From Pseudomonas sp. S09G 359 (GTDB taxonomy: Bacteria > Pseudomonadota > Gammaproteobacteria > Pseudomonadales > Pseudomonadaceae), in assembly GCF_002843605.1 (NCBI RefSeq), contig NZ_CP025263.1, positions 1,742,501 through 1,806,500 on the forward strand: DNA of 64,000 bases, written 5' to 3'. A program made the position numbers and the translations under genes. Under the pieces are notes generated by a model. It saw only the letters and a list, made by a program, of their open reading frames with translations, made no database searches and was not told the origin of the DNA. The first letter of the stretch is position 1, and each line of letters starts with the position of its first letter. Below, piece by piece: positions 21,034-28,318 of this stretch.

Positions 21034-21182
21034 GACGGTGTTGCGGATAGACACCATTCATCACTGTGGGAACGAGTCATCCCGGCACCGTTCATCAAGC
21101 CGTAAAGAAACCTCTTCAGATCCTCAGCGAGGCCGGGTGGATGACTGATATAATCCCGGCATTTCGTGGAGAACAGACTTTT

Positions 21183-21416
21183 ATGCCGACGTCCTTTCTG
21201 GAAATTGTTGAACTGCCTGACGGCCGAATCGAGTTGCGCCGGGCTGAGGACGAGGGTTCTCTGGTTATTCTGGACTTTTCCGAAGACGCCAAAGCGTTCC
21301 TGCAAGGCCAGCACGTGGAAGTGGCAAAAGCCATGTTGAGCGTAGGTGTGCAGATGGCTGGTCGCCTGGCGGAAGGCGAGCCGGAGAAAGACGATGGGCC
21401 GCGGGTTCTTCACTGA
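21183..21416 (+). CDS. Small conserved hypothetical protein
   Basis: A 77-residue soluble acidic protein (MPTSFLEIVELPDGRIELRR). The first half looks like a small beta sheet, the second like a helix (FLQGQHVEVAKAMLSVGVQMAGRLAEGE). The start is chosen for the GTGGAGAACAG upstream. It follows the DUF6586-like gene by 149 bp and is convergent with sulA. No function is recognised. Confidence 0.8.
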   Translation: MPTSFLEIVELPDGRIELRRAEDEGSLVILDFSEDAKAFLQGQHVEVAKAMLSVGVQMAGRLAEGEPEKDDGPRVLH

Positions 21417-21424
21417 GTCTGTGT

Positions 21425-21712
21425 TGCAAGCAAGCTTGTTGTGGTTGAGTGGGCTTGTTGTAGTTGCCCGGGTTTGTTGTGGCGAGCGTGCTTAGTGTGA
21501 CGAGCGTGCTTGTTGTGGCGAGCGGGCTTGCCCGCGTTGGGCTGCGAAGCAGCCCCAGAAGCAGCCACTGTGTAATACCTGATATACCGCATTAATCTAT
21601 TTAGGGCCGCTTCGCAGCCCAACGCGGGCAAGCCCGCTCGCCACAATAAGCCCGTTGGCCACAACAATTCTGCTGGCCACAACAAGTCTGTTGGCCACAA
21701 CAAGCCCGCCCT
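21425..21712. repeat. Class C REP pair flanked by decayed edge arrays
   Basis: The intact REP arms are 21515-21540 and the complement 21620-21645. To the left, four or five decayed units of the type GCTTGTTGTGGCGAGCG run from 21430. To the right, units of GGCCACAACAAGTCTGTT repeat four times to 21705. These flanks are copies of the outer REP edge on each side. The 305-bp convergent gap has no gene. Confidence 0.85.
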
Positions 21713-21721
21713 TTTGCCGCA

Positions 21722-22195
21722 TCAACCCAATCGAATATTCAAGCTCTGCGCATCGCCCGTACGTGCGGCGCTGATCAGTTGCTGCTTGGCACTGGCGTTC
21801 AGTGGGTTCAACCAGCTTACAACCGTATGGCTACGGCCCAGGCGCAACGCCTCGCAGGTTAATTGCTGGGCGCTTTGCGTGCCGCGCGGCTGCAGCAACA
21901 GGATGCGTTCGCGGTTGAGTCCGGCGTCCCGCAGCCAGGTCTGGGTCAGGCTGGCGGGCGGGGCGATCAGAGTCAGCCAGCGGGCGTCCTGTTCCTCGCT
22001 CAATTCACGAAGGATCGGCGCCAGCAGGCTCAGGCAGCTCCCAGCCGCACCGCGCAACGACAATTCACTGAACGCCTCGGGCTCGGCGCTCCAGGGCGCC
22101 TCGACCGTTTCCTTGAGGATCGGCGCAAGGGGTTGGGCCATAAAGGCCTCAAACAGCGACAGTTGTGTGTGTTGGGGCGTGTGCACGAGCTGCAT
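21722..22195 (-). CDS. sulA: SOS cell division inhibitor SulA
   Basis: A 157-residue protein with the SulA core: RWLTLIAPPASLTQTWLRDAG, then RILLLQPRG and TVVSWLNPL. SulA blocks FtsZ polymerisation during DNA damage. It begins 10 bp after the lexA stop codon, so it is the second gene of a lexA-sulA operon and shares the two LexA boxes. The start MQLVHTPQ at 22195 has AAAGGAGA upstream. Confidence 0.9.
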   Translation of the reverse strand: MQLVHTPQHTQLSLFEAFMAQPLAPILKETVEAPWSAEPEAFSELSLRGAAGSCLSLLAPILRELSEEQDARWLTLIAPPASLTQTWLRDAGLNRERILLLQPRGTQSAQQLTCEALRLGRSHTVVSWLNPLNASAKQQLISAARTGDAQSLNIRLG

Positions 22196-22205
22196 GATGT
22201 CTCCT

Positions 22206-22814
22206 TTAGCGGCGAATGACGCCGACACTCAAGCCTTCGATCACAAGGTCCTGATCTTTCAGGTTCACTTCAATCGGCGCGAACTCAGGGTTCTCGGCCA
22301 GGAGCCAGACCTTGCTGCCTTCGCGCTTGAAGCGTTTTACGGTAACTTCGTCGCCAATACGGGCAACGACGATCTGGCCATTGCGGGCTTCGCGAGTGGT
22401 GTGGACGGCCAGCAGGTCGCCATCGAAAATACCCACGTCCTTCATGCTCATGCCGTGCACGCGCAACAGGTAGTCGGCGCGAGGATGGAAGAAGGTCGGG
22501 TTGATGTTGCAGGATTCTTCGACGTGCTGCTGTGCCAGGATCGGCGCACCGGCGGCGACGCGGCCGATGATTGGCAGTGTCGATTCGTCGGCCTTGGCTT
22601 CAAAGCCAGGGATGCGAATACCGCGCGAAGCACCTGGGGTCATTTCGATCGCGCCTTTGCGAGCGAGGGCCTTGAGGTGTTCTTCGGCAGCGTTGGGGGA
22701 TTTGAACCCCAGCTCCAGCGCGATTTCCGCTCGTGTCGGCGGGTAGCCGTTGTCATCGAGGCAGCGCTTGATAAAAGCCAGAATCTCAGCTTGGCGTGGC
22801 GTCAGTTTTAGCAT
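22206..22814 (-). CDS. lexA: SOS repressor LexA
   Basis: A 202-residue protein. The winged helix-turn-helix covers about 1-70 ([32 protein letters not shown]). The self-cleavage site is Ala88-Gly89 in GRVAAGAP, and the Ser-Lys dyad is S123 (VHGMSMKD) and K160 (VTVKRFKR). It represses the SOS regulon until RecA filaments trigger cleavage. Two LexA boxes upstream make it autoregulated. psrA is divergent from it. Confidence 0.98.
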   Translation of the reverse strand: MLKLTPRQAEILAFIKRCLDDNGYPPTRAEIALELGFKSPNAAEEHLKALARKGAIEMTPGASRGIRIPGFEAKADESTLPIIGRVAAGAPILAQQHVEESCNINPTFFHPRADYLLRVHGMSMKDVGIFDGDLLAVHTTREARNGQIVVARIGDEVTVKRFKREGSKVWLLAENPEFAPIEVNLKDQDLVIEGLSVGVIRR

Positions 22815-22824
22815 GTTGATCGCT

Positions 22825-22840
22825 CTGTCTTTTTATACAG
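22825..22840 (-). promoter_or_regulatory. LexA (SOS) box 1
   Basis: CTGTCTTTTTATACAG fits the CTG-N10-CAG operator. It lies 10 bp before the lexA start codon. Confidence 0.9.
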
Positions 22841-22843
22841 TGA

Positions 22844-22859
22844 CTGGGATTATATACAG
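22844..22859 (-). promoter_or_regulatory. LexA (SOS) box 2
   Basis: CTGGGATTATATACAG fits CTG-N10-CAG, 3 bp from box 1. Tandem boxes are usual for tightly autoregulated lexA genes. Confidence 0.88.
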
Positions 22860-23018
22860 TGAACTGCGCTTGGCAATCATCCTTTTTGGCTGCTCCGCTG
22901 GACGGTCATTCGTCACCCGCCCTGGAGGGCAGAGATAGCGCTGCCTACACAGCGGGAAGGATGTGATTAAATAGCGATGAAATAGATGACTGCCCAGCCG
23001 GAAAACGGACTCGTAGAC

Positions 23019-23062
23019 TTGACAAGACACACCCTGAAACGTATGTTTCAAACAAGTGTTTG
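23019..23062 (+). promoter_or_regulatory. psrA promoter with two overlapping PsrA boxes
   Basis: TTGACA at 23019-23024 and TATGTT at 23042-23047 are 17 bp apart, a good sigma-70 promoter. Two copies of the PsrA motif (G/C)AAAC-N4-GTTT(G/C) overlap by one base: GAAACGTATGTTTC (23036-23049) and CAAACAAGTGTTTG (23049-23062). The first covers the -10 element, so binding should block transcription and give autorepression. Confidence 0.85.
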
Positions 23063-23077
23063 TCAGGCGGAGTAGCC

Positions 23078-23785
23078 ATGGCCCAGTCGGAAACCGTTGA
23101 ACGCATTCTCGATGCTGCCGAGCAATTGTTCGCGGAAAAAGGATTTGCTGAAACTTCATTGCGGCTGATCACCAGCAAAGCGGGGGTCAACCTCGCGGCG
23201 GTGAACTACCATTTCGGTTCGAAAAAGGCCCTGATCCAGGCAGTGTTCTCGCGCTTCCTGGGGCCGTTCTGTGCCAGCCTCGACCGTGAACTGGAGCGCC
23301 GCCAGGCCAAGGCCGACCACAAGCCAAGCCTGGAAGACCTGCTGGAAATCCTCGTGGAGCAAGCGCTGGTGGTGCAACCGCGCAGTGGCAATGACCTGTC
23401 GATCTTCATGCGTTTGCTGGGCCTGGCTTTCAGTCAGAGCCAGGGCCACCTGCGGCGTTACCTGGAAGACATGTACGGCAAAGTATTCCGTCGCTATATG
23501 TTGCTGGTCAACGAAGCCGCGCCGCGTATCCCACCGATCGAGCTGTTCTGGCGCGTGCACTTCATGCTCGGCGCGGCGGCGTTCAGCATGTCCGGGATCA
23601 AGGCGTTGCGTGCGATTGCCGAGACCGATTTTGGCGTGAATACGTCCATTGAGCAGGTCATGCGCCTGATGGTGCCGTTCCTGGCGGCCGGCATGCGCGC
23701 AGAAACCGGCGTAACCGACCCGGCCATGGCCGCCGCCCAACTGCGCCCACGCAGCAAAACCACGCCAACCGTCGCCAAGGTTTGA
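23078..23785 (+). CDS. psrA: TetR-family fatty-acid-responsive regulator PsrA
   Basis: A 235-residue TetR regulator. The N-terminal helix-turn-helix reads AQSETVERILDAAEQLFAEK through ITSKAGVNLAAVNYHFGSKKAL (about 1-50). The C-terminal ligand domain matches PsrA, which in Pseudomonas represses beta-oxidation genes and itself, activates rpoS, and is released by long-chain fatty acids. The start MAQSETVE is favoured by GGCGGAG upstream and leaves out six in-frame codons. Its promoter carries two PsrA boxes, and a possible target, fadBA, is in this window. Confidence 0.93.
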   Translation: MAQSETVERILDAAEQLFAEKGFAETSLRLITSKAGVNLAAVNYHFGSKKALIQAVFSRFLGPFCASLDRELERRQAKADHKPSLEDLLEILVEQALVVQPRSGNDLSIFMRLLGLAFSQSQGHLRRYLEDMYGKVFRRYMLLVNEAAPRIPPIELFWRVHFMLGAAAFSMSGIKALRAIAETDFGVNTSIEQVMRLMVPFLAAGMRAETGVTDPAMAAAQLRPRSKTTPTVAKV

Positions 23786-23853
23786 CCGCTCCGGGTGTGC
23801 GCGGCCGCTTGCATCCGCTAAGCTAGCCGCCATGCCGATTTCAGCTATTTACT

Positions 23854-23908
23854 CGCAACCCGTTGTGCTCGCCGCGCGTATCGCGCGCCATGAGTGCAAC
23901 GGGTTGTG
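23854..23908 (+). promoter_or_regulatory. Long hairpin in the nagZ leader
   Basis: CAACCCGTTGTGCTC (23856-23870) pairs with GAGTGCAACGGGTTG (23892-23906) with two mismatches. The enclosed GCGCG/CGCGC can extend the helix. There is no T run after it, so it is a poor terminator. It ends 21 nt before the nagZ start codon, next to the ribosome site GGAAGG. Confidence 0.55.
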
Positions 23909-23929
23909 TGCGTTATTTAAGGAAGGTTT

Positions 23930-24940
23930 ATGACTGCTGCCCTACAAGGTTCTTTGATGGTCGACGTGGCCGGTACCTGGCTGACGGCCGAGGATCGCCA
24001 GCTGTTACGCCAGCCTGAGGTGGGCGGCCTGATCATTTTTGCGCGCAATATCGAGCATCCGCGCCAGGTGCGCGAGTTGAGCGCGGCGATCCGTGCCGTG
24101 CGCCCGGATCTGCTGCTGGCCGTCGACCAGGAGGGTGGCCGCGTGCAGCGCCTGCGCCAGGGTTTTGTGCGCCTGCCGGCCATGCGCGCGTTGGCGGATA
24201 ACCCCAACGCCGAATACCTGGCCGAGCAGTGCGGCTGGATCATGGCCACTGAAGTGCTGGCGGTGGGCCTCGACCTGAGCTTCGCCCCGGTACTGGACCT
24301 GGACTACCAGCGCAGCGCCGTGGTCGGTACCCGCTCGTTTGAAGGCAACCCTGAGCGCGCCGCCGTGCTTGCGGGTGCGTTTATCCGCGGCATGAACAGC
24401 GCCGGTATGGCCGCCACCGGTAAACACTTCCCAGGCCACGGTTGGGCCGAGGCCGATTCCCACGTCGCGATTCCCAATGACGAACGCAGCCTGGAACAGA
24501 TTCGCGCCAATGACCTGGTGCCTTTCGCACGCCTGAGCAAGCAATTGGCGGCTGTGATGCCGGCCCACGTGATCTACCCGCAGGTCGATACTCAGCCGGC
24601 AGGCTTCTCGCGCCGCTGGTTGCAGGACATCCTGCGCGGCGAGTTGCAGTTTGACGGGGTTATTTTCAGCGATGACCTGTCAATGGCCGGCGCCCATGTG
24701 GTTGGTGATGCGGCCAGTCGGATCGAAGCGGCACTGACGGCGGGTTGCGACATGGGCCTGGTGTGCAATGACCGTGCGGCTGCTGAGCTGGCATTGAGTG
24801 CGGCGCAGCGCATGAAGGTCACGCCGTCGGCGCGGATTGCGCGGATGCGTGGGCAGGTGGTTGCGTCGACGGATTACAAGCAGGACCCGCGTTGGTTGGC
24901 GGCGCTTACTGCGTTGCGGGATGCTCAGTTGATCGACTGA
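23930..24940 (+). CDS. nagZ: Beta-N-acetylglucosaminidase NagZ
   Basis: A 336-residue family 3 glycoside hydrolase in the short cytoplasmic single-domain form. The substrate loop with the catalytic histidine is GKHFPGHGWAEADSHV near residue 163, and the nucleophilic aspartate is in IFSDDLSMAGA near 245. It removes GlcNAc from anhydro-muropeptides in cell-wall recycling, the pathway that feeds AmpR-controlled beta-lactamase induction. The start has AAGGAAGG upstream. It is single and convergent with a helicase gene. Confidence 0.96.
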   Translation: MTAALQGSLMVDVAGTWLTAEDRQLLRQPEVGGLIIFARNIEHPRQVRELSAAIRAVRPDLLLAVDQEGGRVQRLRQGFVRLPAMRALADNPNAEYLAEQCGWIMATEVLAVGLDLSFAPVLDLDYQRSAVVGTRSFEGNPERAAVLAGAFIRGMNSAGMAATGKHFPGHGWAEADSHVAIPNDERSLEQIRANDLVPFARLSKQLAAVMPAHVIYPQVDTQPAGFSRRWLQDILRGELQFDGVIFSDDLSMAGAHVVGDAASRIEAALTAGCDMGLVCNDRAAAELALSAAQRMKVTPSARIARMRGQVVASTDYKQDPRWLAALTALRDAQLID

Positions 24941-24956
24941 CGACCGCGTCGCGCCC

Positions 24957-25027
24957 ATCGGGGGCAAGCCCCTCCCACATTTGATCGCATTCACAAATCA
25001 AAGTGTGGGAGGGGGCTTGCCCCCGAT
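24957..25027. repeat. Paired REP element, class B
   Basis: Class B arms at 24957-24978 (one G short) and 25005-25027 in inverted order with a short 26-bp spacer, between the convergent nagZ and helicase genes. Confidence 0.9.
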
Positions 25028-25040
25028 GGCGATCCAACCG

Positions 25041-27731
25041 TCAACGCTTATCTGGCTTATGCGGTAACGGCGCAAACAACGCCTCGATATCCTCGTTGCC
25101 CAACTGCCAGTCCCCGGTCGTACGACCATCCAGCACACCCGCCGCCAGATCGGACTTTTCCTTCTGCAGGTGCTGGATTTTCTCCTCCACCGTGCCCCGC
25201 GCAATCATCTTGTAGACGAACACCGGTTTTTCCTGCCCGATGCGATACGCACGGTCAGTGGCCTGGTTTTCTGTAGCCGGGTTCCACCACGGATCGTAGT
25301 GGATCACCGTGTCGGCTTCGGTCAGGTTCAGGCCTACGCCACCGGCCTTCAGGCTGATCAGGAAAATCTGCAGTTTGCCGCTCTGGAAATCCTTCACCGG
25401 CGTGCGCCGATCACGGGTCTGGCCGGTCAGCAGTGCGTAGGCAACGCCGCGTTTTTTCAGTTCCACTTCGATCAGGCTGAGCATCGAGGTGAACTGGGAG
25501 AACAGCAAAATCCGCCGCCCTTCAGCAAACAACTCTTCCAGCATTTCCATCATGCTGTCGAGCTTGCCCGAACTGCTGCCGCGGCCGGGCAGGGTGGCAT
25601 CGTTGACCAGGCGCAGGTCGCAACACACCTGGCGCAGCTTGAGCAGCGCTTCAAGAATGATGATCTGGCTGCGCGCTACGCCTTTGCGGGTAATCTCGTC
25701 GCGGACCTTTTTATCCATGGCCAGGCGCATGGTTTCGTACACGTCGCGTTGGGCTTCATTGAGGTCGACCCAGTGGATGATCTCGGTCTTGGGCGGCAAT
25801 TCCGTCGCAACCTGCTCCTTGGTACGGCGCAGCAAAAACGGCTTTATCCGACCATTGAGGTGCTGTAGTCGCACGTCGCTAGCGCGCTTTTCGATGGGTA
25901 CGCGGTAATCGCGGTTGAAGCTTTTTACATCACCCAGCCAGCCTGGCAGCAGGAAGTGGAACAGCGACCACAATTCGCCCAAGTGGTTTTCCAGCGGCGT
26001 ACCACTCAGGCACAGGCGCTGTCGCGCATTCAGCTCGCGTGCGGCCTGAGCGGCTTTGCTCGACGGGTTCTTGATGTATTGGGCCTCATCGAGGATCAGC
26101 ACATGCAAGGGCTGGGCGGCGAGGGTTTCGATGTCCTTGGGTAGCAGGGCATAGGTGGTCAGCAGCAGGTCATAGTCCTGCAGGCTTGCGAAATGTTTCT
26201 TACGCGTCGCGCCGTATAACGCCAGCACCTTGAGTTGTGGTGTGAAGTGCGCGGCCTCGTCCAGCCAGTTGGGGATCAGGCTGGTAGGCATCACCACCAT
26301 GCAGGGTCGGTCCAGGCGCCCGGCGGCTTTCTCGCTGAGAATATGCGCCAGGGTCTGTAGGGTTTTGCCCAGGCCCATGTCATCCGCGAGGATCCCGCCG
26401 ACATCCAATTGCCGCAGCGACTGCATCCAGCTCAGGCCTTCCAGCTGATACGGGCGCAGGGTCGCGTTCAGCCCTTCAGGCGCCTCGCAGGTGAAGCCCT
26501 TGATATCCCGCAGACGTTGGGCGAAGTTGCGGATCTTCTCGCCACCTTCCCATTGCAGCGGCAGGTCTTCCAGCGGGTTGAGACGGATCGCATCGGCCTT
26601 GGCCAGGCGCAGTGTGGTGGTGCCGGTTTCCTGTAGGTAAAACTCGCCAAGGGTTGCCAGTACCGGCTTTAACCGCCCGTAGGGCAAAGCTACTTGCAGT
26701 GGGCCGTGGCCGTTGGGCAGCCCGGGAATATTCACCAGGATCAGCTCATCGTCGCGGCGCCGGGCGAGTTTTTCCGGGTTGAGGATTTCGGTGTGGGAGC
26801 GCATCAGGTTGAGCAGGATCGGCAGCAGGCTCAGGCGTTCGCCATTGACGATGATGCCCAGCTCCAAGTCAAACCAGTCGCGCTCGGGGCCTTCATCGAC
26901 GGTGGCGTACCAGTCATCGACCGCGCTCAGGTCAAAGCCGAAATCCTCATCGATCTGCAGCTCCCAGCCCTCGGCGCGCAAGGTCGGCGACGCATTGAGG
27001 GTGAAGTTCAGCCAGGCGCTGTCATTGACCATTTCGAACAGCTCGCCGGCACTTTCCGGCAGGGCCTTGCTTTGCCGCGTGGCGATCTTGAACCCCAGCA
27101 GGCGCAACTGCTCGCGATAGGGTTGCTCCAGCTCGGGATGCCGCTTGATCCGCAGGCTCTGGGTTTCCTGGCGGACGATGATGTCGGCGTTCTTTTGCCC
27201 GCTGACATAATTGCCGAGGTAGTTGAACGACAGTGCCGCACGGTGCTGGATATAGCGCTGCATCTTGCCGTTACGCGGTTCGAACGCGCTGAATTCGACG
27301 CTGGCCAGCCACAGGCGCGGCACCGGCCGCACCTCTTCCATGACCACTTGCGGGAGCACCACGCGGTTATCCAGCACGGCCTGCAGCTTCTCCAGCAACT
27401 CGGCGTCCTGGGCGGCGGCCGGGTAGGCCAGGGTTTCCTGGACCTTGAGCAGCACCGCCGCAATGTGTTTGCAGTTGGTGTGTACCGGGCACGTGCAGCG
27501 GCTGTCCACCAGGATCAACGTGCCCTTGGCCGATTCGCGCAACGAAATGGTCTGCCGGTAGACGTTGCCGCCCGAGCCTTCGCAACTGGCCAGGATGGTG
27601 CTGTCGCCGGACTCGACGATCCGCACGCGGTTCTCCAGCGCGTAACGCCGCCCACGCTCCAGGCTTTGCTCTTTGAAGCGATTGGCCCATGAAGGGGCCA
27701 GGGGTTTGGTCAGCGACGACGTCAGGGGCAT
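25041..27731 (-). CDS. SWIM zinc-finger SNF2-family helicase
   Basis: An 896-residue protein. A SWIM finger (CTCPVHTNCKHIAAVLL) lies near residues 78-95. After a long middle region the SNF2 ATPase follows: DDMGLGKTLQTLAH near 450, LILDEAQYIKN near 550, SGTPLENHLGELWSLFHFL, and the C-terminal lobe with TDRAYRIGQEKPVFVYK near 825. Such proteins are ATP-driven DNA translocases related to RapA/HepA; the SWIM finger suggests nucleic acid or protein binding. The bacterial role is not settled. It has no operon partner except csiV 9 bp upstream. Confidence 0.92.
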   Translation of the reverse strand: MPLTSSLTKPLAPSWANRFKEQSLERGRRYALENRVRIVESGDSTILASCEGSGGNVYRQTISLRESAKGTLILVDSRCTCPVHTNCKHIAAVLLKVQETLAYPAAAQDAELLEKLQAVLDNRVVLPQVVMEEVRPVPRLWLASVEFSAFEPRNGKMQRYIQHRAALSFNYLGNYVSGQKNADIIVRQETQSLRIKRHPELEQPYREQLRLLGFKIATRQSKALPESAGELFEMVNDSAWLNFTLNASPTLRAEGWELQIDEDFGFDLSAVDDWYATVDEGPERDWFDLELGIIVNGERLSLLPILLNLMRSHTEILNPEKLARRRDDELILVNIPGLPNGHGPLQVALPYGRLKPVLATLGEFYLQETGTTTLRLAKADAIRLNPLEDLPLQWEGGEKIRNFAQRLRDIKGFTCEAPEGLNATLRPYQLEGLSWMQSLRQLDVGGILADDMGLGKTLQTLAHILSEKAAGRLDRPCMVVMPTSLIPNWLDEAAHFTPQLKVLALYGATRKKHFASLQDYDLLLTTYALLPKDIETLAAQPLHVLILDEAQYIKNPSSKAAQAARELNARQRLCLSGTPLENHLGELWSLFHFLLPGWLGDVKSFNRDYRVPIEKRASDVRLQHLNGRIKPFLLRRTKEQVATELPPKTEIIHWVDLNEAQRDVYETMRLAMDKKVRDEITRKGVARSQIIILEALLKLRQVCCDLRLVNDATLPGRGSSSGKLDSMMEMLEELFAEGRRILLFSQFTSMLSLIEVELKKRGVAYALLTGQTRDRRTPVKDFQSGKLQIFLISLKAGGVGLNLTEADTVIHYDPWWNPATENQATDRAYRIGQEKPVFVYKMIARGTVEEKIQHLQKEKSDLAAGVLDGRTTGDWQLGNEDIEALFAPLPHKPDKR

Positions 27732-27740
27732 GGCGCTGGA

Positions 27741-28307
27741 TCAGTCCTGAATGTCGGGCGGTGGTGCGCTGGGGGGCTTGGCGGTCAGCGAAGTGATCTT
27801 GATCAGCAGTGCCAGGTGGCCGCCATCCAGGTAGTTGAGTTGGTTGTTCTTGGTGCGTACGTCGGTCTGGCTCAGGTGTTCGCTGGCTACCACGCTGCCA
27901 TTGGCGTCGAACTGATTGATCCAGAAATTCGCATCGATATCGGTGAAGCGCCCCAGTTGCAGGTTCAACACGCCCTCAATGGGAAACTGGCCGAACTGCT
28001 CCTGGCCTTCGGTGATCGCCACTTTCACCGGTTGCTCGCCAAGGTTCTGTTCCCAGGCCTTGTGTGCCAGCACGGTGTAGCTGTTGTCGGCGCGCAGTTT
28101 GTCGACGATGTTGCCCAGGCGCGGCGGGCTCGTTTTGTCGCCCAGGCGCACGGCGCCGGCATCCCAGTTTTCCGGAGCGGGGCGGCTGCTGATCACCGGT
28201 TCGGCGTTCTGGCGCACCAGGATCATTTCTACCTGGTACGGGCTGTCGGCGAACGCCGCCGGTGCCACTACCACCAACATCAGGCTCAAAATGCGGAACA
28301 GGCGCAT
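27741..28307 (-). CDS. CsiV family envelope protein
   Basis: A 188-residue exported protein. The signal peptide is MRLFRILSLMLVVVAPAAFA, before DSPYQVEMILVRQNAE. The family resembles Vibrio CsiV, a periplasmic peptidoglycan-binding activator of the lipid-linked LpoA/PBP1A system; whether it does this in Pseudomonas is not known to me. It lies 11 bp after mfd and 9 bp before the helicase, so the three are probably co-transcribed as mfd-csiV-helicase. The start at 28307 is chosen because it opens the signal peptide. Confidence 0.8.
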   Translation of the reverse strand: MRLFRILSLMLVVVAPAAFADSPYQVEMILVRQNAEPVISSRPAPENWDAGAVRLGDKTSPPRLGNIVDKLRADNSYTVLAHKAWEQNLGEQPVKVAITEGQEQFGQFPIEGVLNLQLGRFTDIDANFWINQFDANGSVVASEHLSQTDVRTKNNQLNYLDGGHLALLIKITSLTAKPPSAPPPDIQD

Positions 28308-28318
28308 TGGGGCGTCCT

